The notes under the pieces: model-generated
Databases searched by the model: none
The model's input: the letters and a program-made list of their open reading frames with translations, nothing else
Told to the model about the DNA's origin: nothing
Assembly: GCF_037477895.1 (NCBI RefSeq)
Contig: NZ_CP132744.1
Location: forward strand, 1,054,001 to 1,118,000
Source of the DNA: Mycetohabitans endofungorum
Lineage (GTDB): Bacteria > Pseudomonadota > Gammaproteobacteria > Burkholderiales > Burkholderiaceae
Length of the DNA stretch: 64,000 nt
Reading direction: 5' to 3'
Position numbers and translations under genes: made by a program
Shown here: in pieces, positions 1-8,815 of the stretch
How the letters are laid out: every line of letters begins with the position of its first letter
Numbering within the stretch: the stretch's first letter is position 1

Positions 1-1
1 C

Positions 2-1099
2 GAGGCGGCGTTGAACATCCAACGCCCGGACCATGAGCCGCGCGCCACGCAATTCATTGCGCAGATGCTGGGCATGATCGACGCGCTTGAGCGCAACGGC
101 TATGCGTACCAGGGCCGTGATGGCGACGTCAATTATGCGGTGCGCAAGTTTGCCGCATACGGCCAGTTGTCCGGCAAGTCGCTCGAGGATCTGCGCGCGG
201 GCGAGCGCGTGGCGCAGAACGACGCCAAGGAGGATCCGCTCGATTTCGTGCTATGGAAGCGCTCAAAGGGCGGCGAGCCGCCCGACACCGGCTGGGATTC
301 GAAATGGGGGCGCGGGCGACCGGGCTGGCACATTGAGTGCTCGGCCATGAGTTGCGCGTTGCTCGGCGAGCGGTTCGACATCCACGGCGGCGGCCAGGAC
401 CTGCAATTTCCTCACCATGAGAATGAGATCGCGCAGAGCGAGGGCGCGACTGGCCAGCCTTTCGTCAACTACTGGTTGCACAACGGGTTCGTCAACGTTG
501 ACAATGAGAAGATGTCCAAATCACTTGGCAACTTCTTCACGCTGCGTGACGTGTTGCAGCGCTATGACGGCGAAGTGATCCGAATGCTGATTCTGCGCGC
601 GCATTATCGCTCGCCGCTGAATTATAGTGATCCGCACCTGGATGACGCGCGCGCGGCGCTCACGCGGCTTTATACCGCGCTCAAGGATGTCACGCCGGAC
701 GGTCATGCGCTGGACTGGAGCGAGCGTCATGCGGCGGCATTCCGCGCCGCGATGAACGACGATTTCAACACACCGGTTGCGTTCGCAACGTTGTTCGACC
801 TGGTCACGGACTTGAACCGTACTGGCGATCCCGCGTTGGCGCGCCAGCTCAAGGGATTGGCCGGCGTACTGGGCATGCTCGGGCGCGATCCGCGCGAATA
901 TCTACAGGCAAGCGCGCCCGCTGCGCAGGGGCTTGCGCTGCTCGATGCTGCGCAGATCGACGAACAAATCGAAGCCCGCGCGCAGGCCAAGCGCGCGAAG
1001 AACTATGCCGAAGCAGACCGGATCCGAGCGGCATTGCTCGATGCCGGTGTCGTGCTCGAAGACAAACCGGGTGGAAAGACCGAATGGCGACGCGTGTGA
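2..1099 (+). CDS. cysS: Cysteinyl-tRNA synthetase, 5' part missing
   Basis: Class I aminoacyl-tRNA synthetase that charges tRNA-Cys in the cytoplasm. The reading frame is open from base 2, so the N-terminus with the HIGH signature lies outside the window; the part seen is about 365 codons of a protein usually near 460. Visible hallmarks are the zinc-site segment GWHIECSAM, the following [14 protein letters not shown], and the KMSKS loop (bases 509-523) in [12 protein letters not shown]. The C-terminal half has the helical anticodon-binding region and ends normally at TGA 1097-1099. The downstream glycosylase gene follows within about 40 bases. The identification is secure; only the start is unknown. 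Confidence 0.97.
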   Translation, partial: EAALNIQRPDHEPRATQFIAQMLGMIDALERNGYAYQGRDGDVNYAVRKFAAYGQLSGKSLEDLRAGERVAQNDAKEDPLDFVLWKRSKGGEPPDTGWDSKWGRGRPGWHIECSAMSCALLGERFDIHGGGQDLQFPHHENEIAQSEGATGQPFVNYWLHNGFVNVDNEKMSKSLGNFFTLRDVLQRYDGEVIRMLILRAHYRSPLNYSDPHLDDARAALTRLYTALKDVTPDGHALDWSERHAAAFRAAMNDDFNTPVAFATLFDLVTDLNRTGDPALARQLKGLAGVLGMLGRDPREYLQASAPAAQGLALLDAAQIDEQIEARAQAKRAKNYAEADRIRAALLDAGVVLEDKPGGKTEWRRV

Positions 1100-1140
1100 A
1101 GCGCGGCGGCGTTGGCATGAGTCCGCAGTCAGGAGGCGAG

Positions 1141-2079
1141 ATGGCAACGGCCAAGAAGGCGGCGCGCAGCACTGAGGCGAAGGCGCCGCCGGAGGCGACG
1201 ACAGCGGCGGCAAAGCGCGGCACGGCCCGTACGCGTGTGACGCACACCAATGGGCTTGACGAAGACGCCGCGCCACGACGCGCGCCTCGTGCAGCCTCGA
1301 ACGCGGAGCCGGCACGCAGCGCGCGCGCGTCGGTGTCGGGGGCTGAGCCAGTGCGCCAGGCGCGTTCGCCGGAGTCAGACGTTGGGCTGGCGCGCAAAGC
1401 TGCCGCACCGGCGTCCGAGGCATCGGTGCCGGCCGCATTGCAGGAGCGGATGTCCGCCGCGTCTCGACCCGAATATTGGGACCGTGCGTGCGCAGACCTG
1501 GTTCGTCGCGATCGTATCCTGAAAAAGTTGATTCCGCAGTTCGGGCCCGTTCACTTGATGGTGCGCGGCGATCCGTTTATGACGCTTGCCCGTTCCATCG
1601 TGGGGCAGCAGATCTCGGTCAGCGCTGCGCAGGCGATATGGGCGCGGCTCGCGGCCGCATGCCCGTCGATTGCGCCGGCGCGCATCGTGAAGCTTGGGCA
1701 GCCGCGATTGCTCGAGTGCGGATTGTCCAAGCGCAAGTCGGAGTACATCCTGGACCTTGCGCAGCATTTTACGTCCGGTGCGCTGCATATCGCATCATGG
1801 GCGTCGATGGATGACGAGGCGGTCATTGGCGAGCTTACGCAGATACGCGGAATTGGCCGCTGGACCGCCGAAATGTTTCTAATTTTCAACCTGATGCGCC
1901 CGAACGTGCTGCCGCTGGATGACCTCGGGCTGATCCGTGCGATCAGTGTCAATTATTTCAGCGGCGAGCCGGTCACGCGCAGTGAAGCCAGGGAGGTCGC
2001 GGCGAATTGGGAGCCGTGGCGTACTGTCGCGACGTGGTACATGTGGCGCAGTCTGGAACCGCTGAGCGCGCAGGCTTAG
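1141..2079 (+). CDS. DNA-3-methyladenine glycosylase II, AlkA-type (HhH-GPD)
   Basis: Base-excision repair glycosylase that removes alkylated purines. With the ATG at 1141 the protein has 312 residues; this start is chosen because AGGAGG lies at 1131-1136, although the frame stays open upstream to an ATG at 1084 that would overlap cysS. The first 100 or so residues are Ala/Arg-rich low-complexity sequence. The HhH motif IRGIGRWTAEMF is near residues 234-245, followed by LPLDDLGL with the catalytic Asp (about D261 by comparison with AlkA D238) and the AlkA-typical WEPWRTVATWYMW. It probably follows cysS in one transcript. The family is clear; the exact substrate range is not visible. Confidence 0.9.
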   Translation: MATAKKAARSTEAKAPPEATTAAAKRGTARTRVTHTNGLDEDAAPRRAPRAASNAEPARSARASVSGAEPVRQARSPESDVGLARKAAAPASEASVPAALQERMSAASRPEYWDRACADLVRRDRILKKLIPQFGPVHLMVRGDPFMTLARSIVGQQISVSAAQAIWARLAAACPSIAPARIVKLGQPRLLECGLSKRKSEYILDLAQHFTSGALHIASWASMDDEAVIGELTQIRGIGRWTAEMFLIFNLMRPNVLPLDDLGLIRAISVNYFSGEPVTRSEAREVAANWEPWRTVATWYMWRSLEPLSAQA

Positions 2080-2131
2080 CCCGCGCCATCGGGTGCAGGT
2101 TGGACATGGTGACGCAATGTCCGCTGCCAGC

Positions 2132-2165
2132 ATCGCATCGGTAACTATCAGAACGCCGATGCGAT
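2132..2165. terminator. Inverted repeat after the glycosylase gene
   Basis: ATCGCATCGG (2132-2141) and CCGATGCGAT (2156-2165) are exact 10-base inverted repeats in the 160-base gap before accA. A shorter pair, GGACAT/ATGTCC, lies at 2102-2122. No T-run follows, so this is a possible Rho-independent-like stop or RNA-stability hairpin rather than a classic terminator. Confidence 0.4.
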
Positions 2166-2239
2166 AGTTCAGAGCCGGTTCCGGTAAGGCGACACGCGGT
2201 TAGAATACGCGCTGCCGGATAGTTCAAGGATTCGAACAA

Positions 2240-3211
2240 ATGAAGACCACCTTTCTGGATTTCGAGCAGCCGATCGCGGAGCTCGAAGCAAAGATCGAAG
2301 AATTGCGCTTCGTGCAGGATGATTCGGCCGTCGATATTTCGGAAGAGATCGAGCGGCTGTCCAAGAAAAGTCAGCAACTGACGAAGGACCTGTATGCGCA
2401 CCTGTCGCCTTGGCAGGTGTCACAGATCGCGCGGCATCCGCAGCGCCCCTATACACTCGACTATGTGAACGAGTTGTTCACGGATTTCCACGAATTGCAC
2501 GGTGACCGGTCATTTGCCGATGATCTGTCGATCATCGGTGGCCTGGCGCGCTTCAATGGTCATCCGTGCATGGTGATTGGTCAGCAGAAGGGACGCGACA
2601 CGAAGGAGCGCGCGTTGCGCAACTTCGGTATGTCGCGTCCGGAAGGCTATCGCAAGGCTGAGCGGCTGATGCGGGTGGCTGAGAAATTTAACTTGCCGAT
2701 TTTCACGTTCATCGACACGCCGGGTGCGTATCCGGGCGTGGGCGCCGAGGAGCGAGGTCAGTCCGAGGCCATTGGTCGCAATCTCTATGTGATGGCCGAG
2801 TTGAAAGTGCCGACGATCGCGACGATCATTGGCGAGGGCGGCTCCGGCGGCGCATTGGCCATTGCCGTCGTCGACAGCGTGTTGATGTTGCAGTTCTCGA
2901 CCTATTCGGTGATTTCGCCGGAAGGGTGTGCGTCGATCCTATGGAAGAGTGCGGCGAAGGCGCCCGAGGCAGCGGAGGCGCTGGGCTTGACCGCGCACCG
3001 GCTCAAGGCACTCGGCCTGATCGACAAGATCGTCAACGAGCCGCTGGGCGGTGCACACCGGGATCCAAAAGGCATGGCCGCGATGCTGCGCCGCGCGCTG
3101 GCCGACTCGCTGCGACAATTCCAGGGCATGAGTTCAAACGATCTGTGTGCCCGTCGCTTCGAACGGCTGATGAACTACGGTAAATACAAGGTCGGCCCGT
3201 TCGGCAACTAA
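2240..3211 (+). CDS. accA: Acetyl-CoA carboxylase carboxyltransferase subunit alpha
   Basis: Alpha subunit of the carboxyltransferase that, with AccD, transfers the carboxyl group from biotin carrier protein to acetyl-CoA in fatty acid synthesis. The protein has 323 residues, the normal bacterial length, beginning [19 protein letters not shown]. It contains the crotonase-fold core with [20 protein letters not shown] and [20 protein letters not shown], followed by [17 protein letters not shown]. accA followed by tilS is a familiar gene order in Burkholderia-type genomes. Nothing unusual is seen. Confidence 0.98.
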   Translation: MKTTFLDFEQPIAELEAKIEELRFVQDDSAVDISEEIERLSKKSQQLTKDLYAHLSPWQVSQIARHPQRPYTLDYVNELFTDFHELHGDRSFADDLSIIGGLARFNGHPCMVIGQQKGRDTKERALRNFGMSRPEGYRKAERLMRVAEKFNLPIFTFIDTPGAYPGVGAEERGQSEAIGRNLYVMAELKVPTIATIIGEGGSGGALAIAVVDSVLMLQFSTYSVISPEGCASILWKSAAKAPEAAEALGLTAHRLKALGLIDKIVNEPLGGAHRDPKGMAAMLRRALADSLRQFQGMSSNDLCARRFERLMNYGKYKVGPFGN

Positions 3212-3257
3212 CAGCGTAACGCGGCACGCGCCGGGTGACATCCATACGGGTAAGCGG

Positions 3258-4694
3258 ATGACGACTGCGGACGAATCATCGGTCGAGCGTCTGGTTCTCG
3301 GTGCGGTGGCAGCACAGGTCGCCGCGCTGCATGGCGATGAGTCCGTTGCGATCGCTTTCAGTGGGGGCCTCGACTCCACGGTGCTACTGCATGCGGCGAC
3401 TCGCGTGCTCGGCGCGCGCCGGTGTGTCGCGTTGCACGTTCATCACGGGCTCAGTCCTCATGCCGATGCCTGGCGCAGCCATTGCGCCGACGTGGCGTGC
3501 CGGCTCGGCGTCGTTTTCGATTGCCGCGCCGTTGCGATCGCGCGCACGCCACAGCACAGCGTCGAAGCGCTGGCGCGTGACGCCCGCTATGCAGCGCTCG
3601 AACAGATGTGCGCGGCCCATCGCGTGCGCATGCTGTGGCTCGGCCATCACGCGGACGACCAAGCCGAGACCGTGCTGCTGCAATTACTGCGTGGCGCGGG
3701 GCTGCCCGGACTCGCCGCGATGCCGTTGCATCGCGTGCTGCCGAACGGGCTCATCCACGTGCGGCCTTTATTGTCGGTACTGCGGGCTTCTCTCGACGCG
3801 TATGCGCGTCAGCATGCACTGCGCTGGATCGAGGATGAATCCAATGCAGACCCTCGGTATGCGCGCAATGCGGTGCGGCGGCATGTGACGCCGACGCTGG
3901 CCGTCCATTTTCCAGGGTATCGCGACGCGCTAGCGCGAACGGCCCGGCATGCCGCCGCCGCGCAGCGTCTGCTCGAAGATTTGGCCATGATCGATCTGCG
4001 TGCATGCACGTTTGCCAGCCGGCGTGCTGCCGTCGTGACCTTGAAGCGATCCGATGCATCGGTGCCCGTGGGTCCAACGTTATCGCGGCGTGCGCTGGTT
4101 GAACTCAGTGACGAGCGCGCGGTCAATCTGTTGCGCTTCTGGATGCGCAAGGCGGGGCTGGCGACGGCATCCGCAGCGCGCGTCGATGAAATACTGCGCC
4201 AATTGCGTGAGGCTGGTGACGACGCAGCGCTGCGGATCGAGCACAACGAACATTGCTTGCGCTTGTATCGCAACCGAGTCTGGTGGGAACGCCAGGATGA
4301 CGGGGCGGCCAGCCATGACGCGATGCCGCCGAGCGCCGAGTTGCGATGGTCGGGCCAGTCGGTCTGGCGGCTGCCGGCGTGGCGAGGGGCGATTGTTTTC
4401 GTGCTGTGTGATGCCGATGATGAGCAGGGGGTGCAGCGCAGCGTCCTCGAATGCGCGCCGCTCACGGTGCGCGGCCGGCGCGGCGGCGAGCGCATGCGCT
4501 TGCGCGCCGGTGGCCCGCTTCGCACGTTGAAGAACCTTTTCCAAGAGGCGGCGGTGCCGGCCTGGCGACGCGATGTCCCGTTGTTGTTCGTCGGCGACAT
4601 GTTGCTATGGGTGCCTGGGCTGGGCGTCGATCCCAACGTCGCGGGCAGAGGTCGGGTGCGGATCGAATGGCGCCCGGACATATTGCTTGCATGA
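3258..4694 (+). CDS. tilS: tRNA(Ile)-lysidine synthetase
   Basis: ATP-dependent enzyme that converts cytidine 34 of the CAU-anticodon tRNA-Ile to lysidine so that it reads AUA. The 478-residue protein carries the N-type ATP pyrophosphatase loop SGGLDS (residues 35-40). It also has LGHHADDQAETVLLQLLRG and the RNAVRRHVTP segment that the family uses to bind tRNA. The C-terminal part (RGRRGGERMRL, then TLKNLFQEAAVPAWRRDVPLL) matches the TilS C-terminal domain. It starts 46 bases after accA and probably shares its transcript. A 511-codon antisense frame over this gene is a high-GC shadow. Confidence 0.95.
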   Translation: MTTADESSVERLVLGAVAAQVAALHGDESVAIAFSGGLDSTVLLHAATRVLGARRCVALHVHHGLSPHADAWRSHCADVACRLGVVFDCRAVAIARTPQHSVEALARDARYAALEQMCAAHRVRMLWLGHHADDQAETVLLQLLRGAGLPGLAAMPLHRVLPNGLIHVRPLLSVLRASLDAYARQHALRWIEDESNADPRYARNAVRRHVTPTLAVHFPGYRDALARTARHAAAAQRLLEDLAMIDLRACTFASRRAAVVTLKRSDASVPVGPTLSRRALVELSDERAVNLLRFWMRKAGLATASAARVDEILRQLREAGDDAALRIEHNEHCLRLYRNRVWWERQDDGAASHDAMPPSAELRWSGQSVWRLPAWRGAIVFVLCDADDEQGVQRSVLECAPLTVRGRRGGERMRLRAGGPLRTLKNLFQEAAVPAWRRDVPLLFVGDMLLWVPGLGVDPNVAGRGRVRIEWRPDILLA

Positions 4695-4912
4695 TCCCCG
4701 GCCGCGGGCGCGCGGCGGCGTGGCACGCATTTTCGCTTGTCAAGTGCACCGGCATACGGTAGGGTTACCGGTTTGCTCGTCTGGCTTTCCCCGATTTTTC
4801 TCGATTGGGCAGGCGTGCACGCGCTGACGGCGCCGCTTCTCGTTTGTGTCCCTTTTTGTCGAACGACCCCGCGTGCGCGCCGGCGTGGTTTCCCCTCTAG
4901 CTCATAACGACA

Positions 4913-6163
4913 ATGGCACTCATCGTCCATAAATACGGCGGCACCTCGATGGGCTCGGTCGAGCGCATCAGGAATGTCGCGAGGCGCGTCGCGAAGTGGC
5001 ACAAGGCGGGTCACCGGTTGGTCGTCGTGCCGTCCGCGATGTCCGGTGAAACCAACCGCTTGCTCGCGCTTGCGAAGGAAATTTCGGCGCAGCCTAGTCC
5101 GCGTGAACTCGACATGATCGCTTCGACGGGCGAGCAGGTCAGCGTTGGCCTGTTGTCGATTGCACTGCAGGAAGAAGGCGTCAACGCGGTCAGCTATGCA
5201 GGCTGGCAGGTTGCGGTCAAGACCGATAGCGCGTTCACGAAGGCTCGCATTAGCGAGATTGATGATAAACGCGTGCTGGCCGACCTGGATGCCGGCAAGG
5301 TCGTCGTCATCACGGGTTTTCAGGGCGTGGATCCTGACGGCCACATCACCACGTTGGGCCGGGGGGGCTCCGATACGTCGGCAGTCGCGATCGCGGCCGC
5401 GATGCGCGCTGACGAATGCTTGATCTACACTGACGTAGACGGCGTGTACACGACCGACCCGCGCGTTGTCGAAGAGGCACGCCGGCTTGATCGGGTCACG
5501 TTCGAGGAGATGCTAGAGATGGCCAGCCTCGGCTCCAAAGTGCTGCAGATTCGATCGGTCGAATTTGCCGGCAAATACCGGGTTAAGACGCGCGTGTTGT
5601 CGAGCCTGACTGATCCGCTGATGCCGCTGGACGACGAAATGCGTTCGGGCACCCTGATTACCTTTGAAGAAGACGAGAAAATGGAACAAGCCGTTATCTC
5701 CGGTATCGCCTTTCAGCGTGACGAAGCGCGCATTGCGGTCATGGGCGTGCCCGACAAGCCAGGCATTGCCTACCAGATCCTCGGGCCGGTCGCCGACGCC
5801 AACATCGACGTCGACATGATCATCCAGAACACCAGTGTGGACGGCAAGACCGACTTCACGTTTACCGTTGGCCGTGGCGACTACCAGCGCGCGATGGACA
5901 TCCTCAACCAGTCCGACGGACATGGGAACGCGCAGACGGTGCTGGGCGATCCAAAGGTGTCGAAGGTATCGGTCGTCGGCGTCGGTATGCGCTCGCACGT
6001 GGGCGTCGCTAGCAAGATGTTCCGCACGTTGTCGGAGGAGGGCATCAACATCCAGATGATCTCGACGTCCGAAATCAAGATCTCGGTGTTGATCGACGAA
6101 AAGTACATGGAGCTTGCCGTGCGCGCGCTTCATAAAGCGTTCGAACTCGACCAGGCGGATTGA
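4913..6163 (+). CDS. lysC: Aspartate kinase
   Basis: Phosphorylates L-aspartate, the first step toward lysine, threonine, methionine and diaminopimelate. The protein has 416 residues, typical of the monofunctional class. It opens with VHKYGGTSMGSVERI, the kinase substrate/ATP motif. The core includes TLGRGGSDTSAVAIAAA and the aspartate-binding TDVDGVYTTDPR. Two ACT domains follow in the last 150 or so residues, where feedback inhibitors bind. No strong Shine-Dalgarno is visible before the ATG at 4913, but the start fits the family exactly. A 218-base gap with no gene separates it from tilS. tRNA-Ser follows 131 bases downstream. Confidence 0.98.
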   Translation: MALIVHKYGGTSMGSVERIRNVARRVAKWHKAGHRLVVVPSAMSGETNRLLALAKEISAQPSPRELDMIASTGEQVSVGLLSIALQEEGVNAVSYAGWQVAVKTDSAFTKARISEIDDKRVLADLDAGKVVVITGFQGVDPDGHITTLGRGGSDTSAVAIAAAMRADECLIYTDVDGVYTTDPRVVEEARRLDRVTFEEMLEMASLGSKVLQIRSVEFAGKYRVKTRVLSSLTDPLMPLDDEMRSGTLITFEEDEKMEQAVISGIAFQRDEARIAVMGVPDKPGIAYQILGPVADANIDVDMIIQNTSVDGKTDFTFTVGRGDYQRAMDILNQSDGHGNAQTVLGDPKVSKVSVVGVGMRSHVGVASKMFRTLSEEGINIQMISTSEIKISVLIDEKYMELAVRALHKAFELDQAD

Positions 6164-6294
6164 GCGGTGGCTGTCGCATTGGCGGCTGCCGATCGTGGCG
6201 CGCCCGTTGTAGCGTCTTATGAATTGACGTGATCGCGTAGAGCCGCTATGATCTTGCCTTCGTCGCGTGGACTCCCTACGCGAGCGAAGTTTCG

Positions 6295-6388
6295 GGAGAC
6301 GTGGCCGAGAGGTCGAAGGCACTCCCCTGCTAAGGGAGCATCTGGGCCAAAACCTGGATCGAGGGTTCGAATCCCTCCGTCTCCGCCA
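6295..6388 (+). tRNA. tRNA-Ser(GCT)
   Basis: A 94-base tRNA including an encoded CCA end. The acceptor stem GGAGACG pairs with CGTCTCC (6378-6384), with discriminator G. The anticodon arm CTCCC-CTGCTAA-GGGAG gives anticodon GCT. A long variable arm follows, as expected for serine, and the T arm contains GGTTCGAATCC. A recombinase remnant lies immediately downstream, so this gene is a probable attachment site for an island. Confidence 0.97.
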
Positions 6389-6411
6389 GTACTTCGGTAT
6401 AGGGCGGTGGA

Positions 6412-6449
6412 AACCCCGGTTCTTCACGGAGAACCGGGGTTTTCTTTAT
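6412..6449 (+). terminator. Rho-independent terminator after tRNA-Ser
   Basis: AACCCCGGTTCT (6412-6423) pairs perfectly with AGAACCGGGGTT (6430-6441) around a 6-base loop, followed by TTCTTTATTT. This is a strong intrinsic terminator for the tRNA transcript. Confidence 0.9.
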
Positions 6450-6514
6450 TTGTCGCCTGTTCCGATTGCTACGCAAATTACGTGCGTGTTACACGTGAGC
6501 TAGTGGAGAGTCGG

Positions 6515-6778
6515 GTGGCAACACACCTGACGCGGCGCGGCGGCGTTTACTATCTGTGCCGCAGCATTCCCCAAAACCTAATCGACGGCTTCGGTGGCGA
6601 TCCCTGTGAGCACTGTGGGGCGGACCTCGTGGCGGCGGAGAAACAGGCCAAAGTCCTAAGATTGGAAAATCGATTAGCAAAGCTGCGGGTAGGTTACTCG
6701 GGCGAATGGTTCGGGTGTCAGGTAATTAATGGCATGATCCGCCATCAATCTCATCATTTTTGTTCGCCACTGCGCTGA
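6515..6778 (+). pseudogene. Tyrosine recombinase (integrase) N-terminal remnant
   Basis: From the GTG at 6515, preceded by GGAGAG, the frame reads VATHLTRRGGVYYLCRSIPQ, then NLIDGFGG. This resembles the N-terminal domain of phage/island integrases (DUF6538 type, usually xxLxxRxGxYYxRxxVP). Only about 87 residues remain; the core-binding and catalytic domains with R-H-R-Y are absent, and the later part (CEHCGADLVAAEKQAKVLRL) no longer looks like the family. The remnant sits about 125 bases after the 3' end of tRNA-Ser, where an island integrase would be expected. It is probably the scar of the element that brought in some of the accessory DNA. Recognition is by eye from a short stretch. Confidence 0.55.
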
Positions 6779-7184
6779 TCCAACCGCTTTGGGCTAGCCT
6801 ACTGTGCAGCATCGCTTCGCGTTGCGCTTGCCTCATGCCTTATCCCTTATCGAGCTTGTCATGGACTTTGATCCGAACGCCGCATCGCACAGTGCTACTC
6901 ATCACTTCGTGGTGCGTGCGTCTGACCTTTTACTGAGTTTGCAAATGGACTCCGATTTGAATTGCCGCGCGTCAATCGAACTGAGAACAGTGCGTCAATT
7001 AGGAGGAGAATGCTGGCGAGGCATGCAAGCCCGTCCACGGTAGCCGCATGCGCTGGATTTAGCGTGCTACGGCCTATCGCATCGAACAGGACTTACGACT
7101 TCCATCGCAGAAGAAGACGGTCGAGATGTCCGTCAAGGGCCAGGTGATAGGCGAGGGCAATGTGACTGCAAGTCCTACCTCGTT
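6779..7184. other. Gene-poor stretch after the integrase remnant
   Basis: Short open frames on the plus strand (for example 6804-7043) have no recognisable motif, no good ribosome site and no plausible partner. This is best read as degenerate island DNA between the recombinase scar and the AT-rich cluster. Confidence 0.5.
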
Positions 7185-8498
7185 TTACAAATCCGACTTG
7201 ACAAAACCTAGATCGACGTCGCCGACCAAGCGATGAGGCGTGTCAACAAATGCATACATGAGTTTCAGGAGCTGATTATGATGCATAGTCAGATCATCTA
7301 TTGTGTAAAGTGCAGGGTTTGCGTTAAGGTTAATTTGTAATGGAGATTTATGAGATTGATTATATAAGGTAATCCAAATATCTTCGGATTGACCAGTTGA
7401 TACGGCATAAGTTTTTGATGGATGTACTCCAAAGTCTGGGTTATAGTCAGGTGGCATAAAATTAATTGATGGGCCGTATAGTCGCTGATTTTTTGTTAAT
7501 TTAAGTGCACGGCGTAGAGCCTGAGTTCGATAACGTTGATGTGACAATATTTCTCGAATTGTTTTGGCAGTTTGCTCTTTTAATACTGCTAGGCTCATAC
7601 CAGGCTGTACAGTCAGTCGAAGCGGTAATTTATTGCATACTAATCCAGGGATGTACCGATCTTCGCCAAAGCGAGATTTAAACATTACGCCTAATATCAG
7701 GTCTTGAGAGTGGGTGAATTGATGAAGATAGGCGGCCATTGCAGCCGTGATAAGTACGACAAGATTGCGGGCGGGAAGGCCTTTTATGTCGGGCCTATCT
7801 ACATAAGCTGTTTGATTTAAATAGTCCTTAGAGATTGGAGCTCGTAGACTTGTAAAGCTTACTGGCTCAGGTAAATTAGTGCAATATTTTACCCAATAGG
7901 CCTCGTCTTCTGTGTATTGTGAAGAAATTCTATATGCAGCATCATTTTCCAATAGCCTTGAAATTGGGCCAAAGGGACGCGTATTTATTACTACGCCTTG
8001 GGTCAGCATGCTATAAATTTGCGCTACGCGCTTCGTAATTAGGGAGCACCCGAAACCGTCAATCGCAATGTGATGATACCGATGGTACCAAAAAAATCGA
8101 TTTGCTGTGACCTTAATCAAGGCAAAATAAAATAACGGGCTATGCAAAAGGTTGAACGCTTGTTGACATTCCTTTTTCATCCAAGCCATAGCGCTGGCGT
8201 GCGGGTCGACTTCAGTACTGACATCGATGACTGGCATGGACCAAACAGGGAGGCCGACATGCTGCTGAACGTTTTCGTTTTTTTCGATGAATTGAAGACG
8301 AAGCACTTCCGCTTCCATCACTACCTGCTGTAAAGATTTCTCAAATAAAATGGGATCAATTGCGCCATTGATTTCTGTAAATTGCGCTATATTAAACTGA
8401 GGGCTGTCTGGAAAAGATTTCTGGATCTGCCAAATGCCAAGCTGCAGTGATGTTAATGGGTAAATTGATGAATTTATATGGGTAAATTTGTTTTTCAT
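7185..8498 (-). CDS. Stand-alone condensation-domain protein (NRPS type)
   Basis: A free-standing condensation domain of the nonribosomal peptide synthetase superfamily, 437 residues, with no adenylation or carrier domain attached. Visible motifs are the N-terminal YPLTSLQLGIWQIQK (core C1), the catalytic HHIAIDG (HHxxxDG, residues 142-148, His143 the expected base) and GLVCNKLPLRL (cf. GxFVNTLPLR) in the second half. Such proteins form an amide or ester bond between an acyl donor and an amine or alcohol. The gene is last in an AT-rich minus-strand group containing two M29-like enzymes and short peptide frames, so it may acylate or link their product; that is inference. Partners on a synthetase encoded elsewhere are equally possible. 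Confidence 0.85.
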   Translation of the reverse strand: MKNKFTHINSSIYPLTSLQLGIWQIQKSFPDSPQFNIAQFTEINGAIDPILFEKSLQQVVMEAEVLRLQFIEKNENVQQHVGLPVWSMPVIDVSTEVDPHASAMAWMKKECQQAFNLLHSPLFYFALIKVTANRFFWYHRYHHIAIDGFGCSLITKRVAQIYSMLTQGVVINTRPFGPISRLLENDAAYRISSQYTEDEAYWVKYCTNLPEPVSFTSLRAPISKDYLNQTAYVDRPDIKGLPARNLVVLITAAMAAYLHQFTHSQDLILGVMFKSRFGEDRYIPGLVCNKLPLRLTVQPGMSLAVLKEQTAKTIREILSHQRYRTQALRRALKLTKNQRLYGPSINFMPPDYNPDFGVHPSKTYAVSTGQSEDIWITLYNQSHKSPLQINLNANPALYTIDDLTMHHNQLLKLMYAFVDTPHRLVGDVDLGFVKSDL

Positions 8499-8617
8499 AA
8501 AGTAGTAAAAACTTTAAATTAATAAATTTTTTGAAAATTAAGCAAATATCGAAGAGCTACCTGAAAATTATGATTAAGGGCGTCAGCTGTCAAAATGTGA
8601 CAGTGTTCAAGCCGACG

Positions 8618-8815
8618 CTATCTGAAACAGCGTGGCATCACTGCGTGAATCGACTGTAAAAATACCGCAGAGCACGTGCGTAGTTTGCCAACTTGGATAA
8701 TTTGCGCATTCGTTTTGAGAGGCGATTCGATATTTATTCCGCGTCCCTTTTGCTTTATCTGCTCATCAATTTGCTGATGTCTTGATTGGCTGGTCTTAAC
8801 TAGGAAGGTCTTCAT
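8618..8815 (-). CDS. Small basic protein of unknown function
   Basis: 65 codons, start MKTFLVKTSQSRHQQIDEQI. Its ATG (8815-8813) directly follows the TAG stop of the upstream M29-like gene (8818-8816) with no base between, and GGAGGT lies upstream inside that gene's end; this arrangement suggests translational coupling. There is no membrane segment or recognised motif; one Cys is near residue 48 and one near the C-terminus. I do not recognise it. It could be a third small substrate or accessory protein of the cluster, or a chance frame. The 119 bases between it and the condensation gene contain the small hairpin CTGTCA/TGACAG. Confidence 0.45.
   Translation of the reverse strand: MKTFLVKTSQSRHQQIDEQIKQKGRGINIESPLKTNAQIIQVGKLRTCSAVFLQSIHAVMPRCFR

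Noticed and set aside
3809..5344. 511-codon minus-strand frame over tilS and the start of lysC
   Set aside because: It is antisense to two unmistakable genes, has Arg/Ser-rich shadow composition and no domain.
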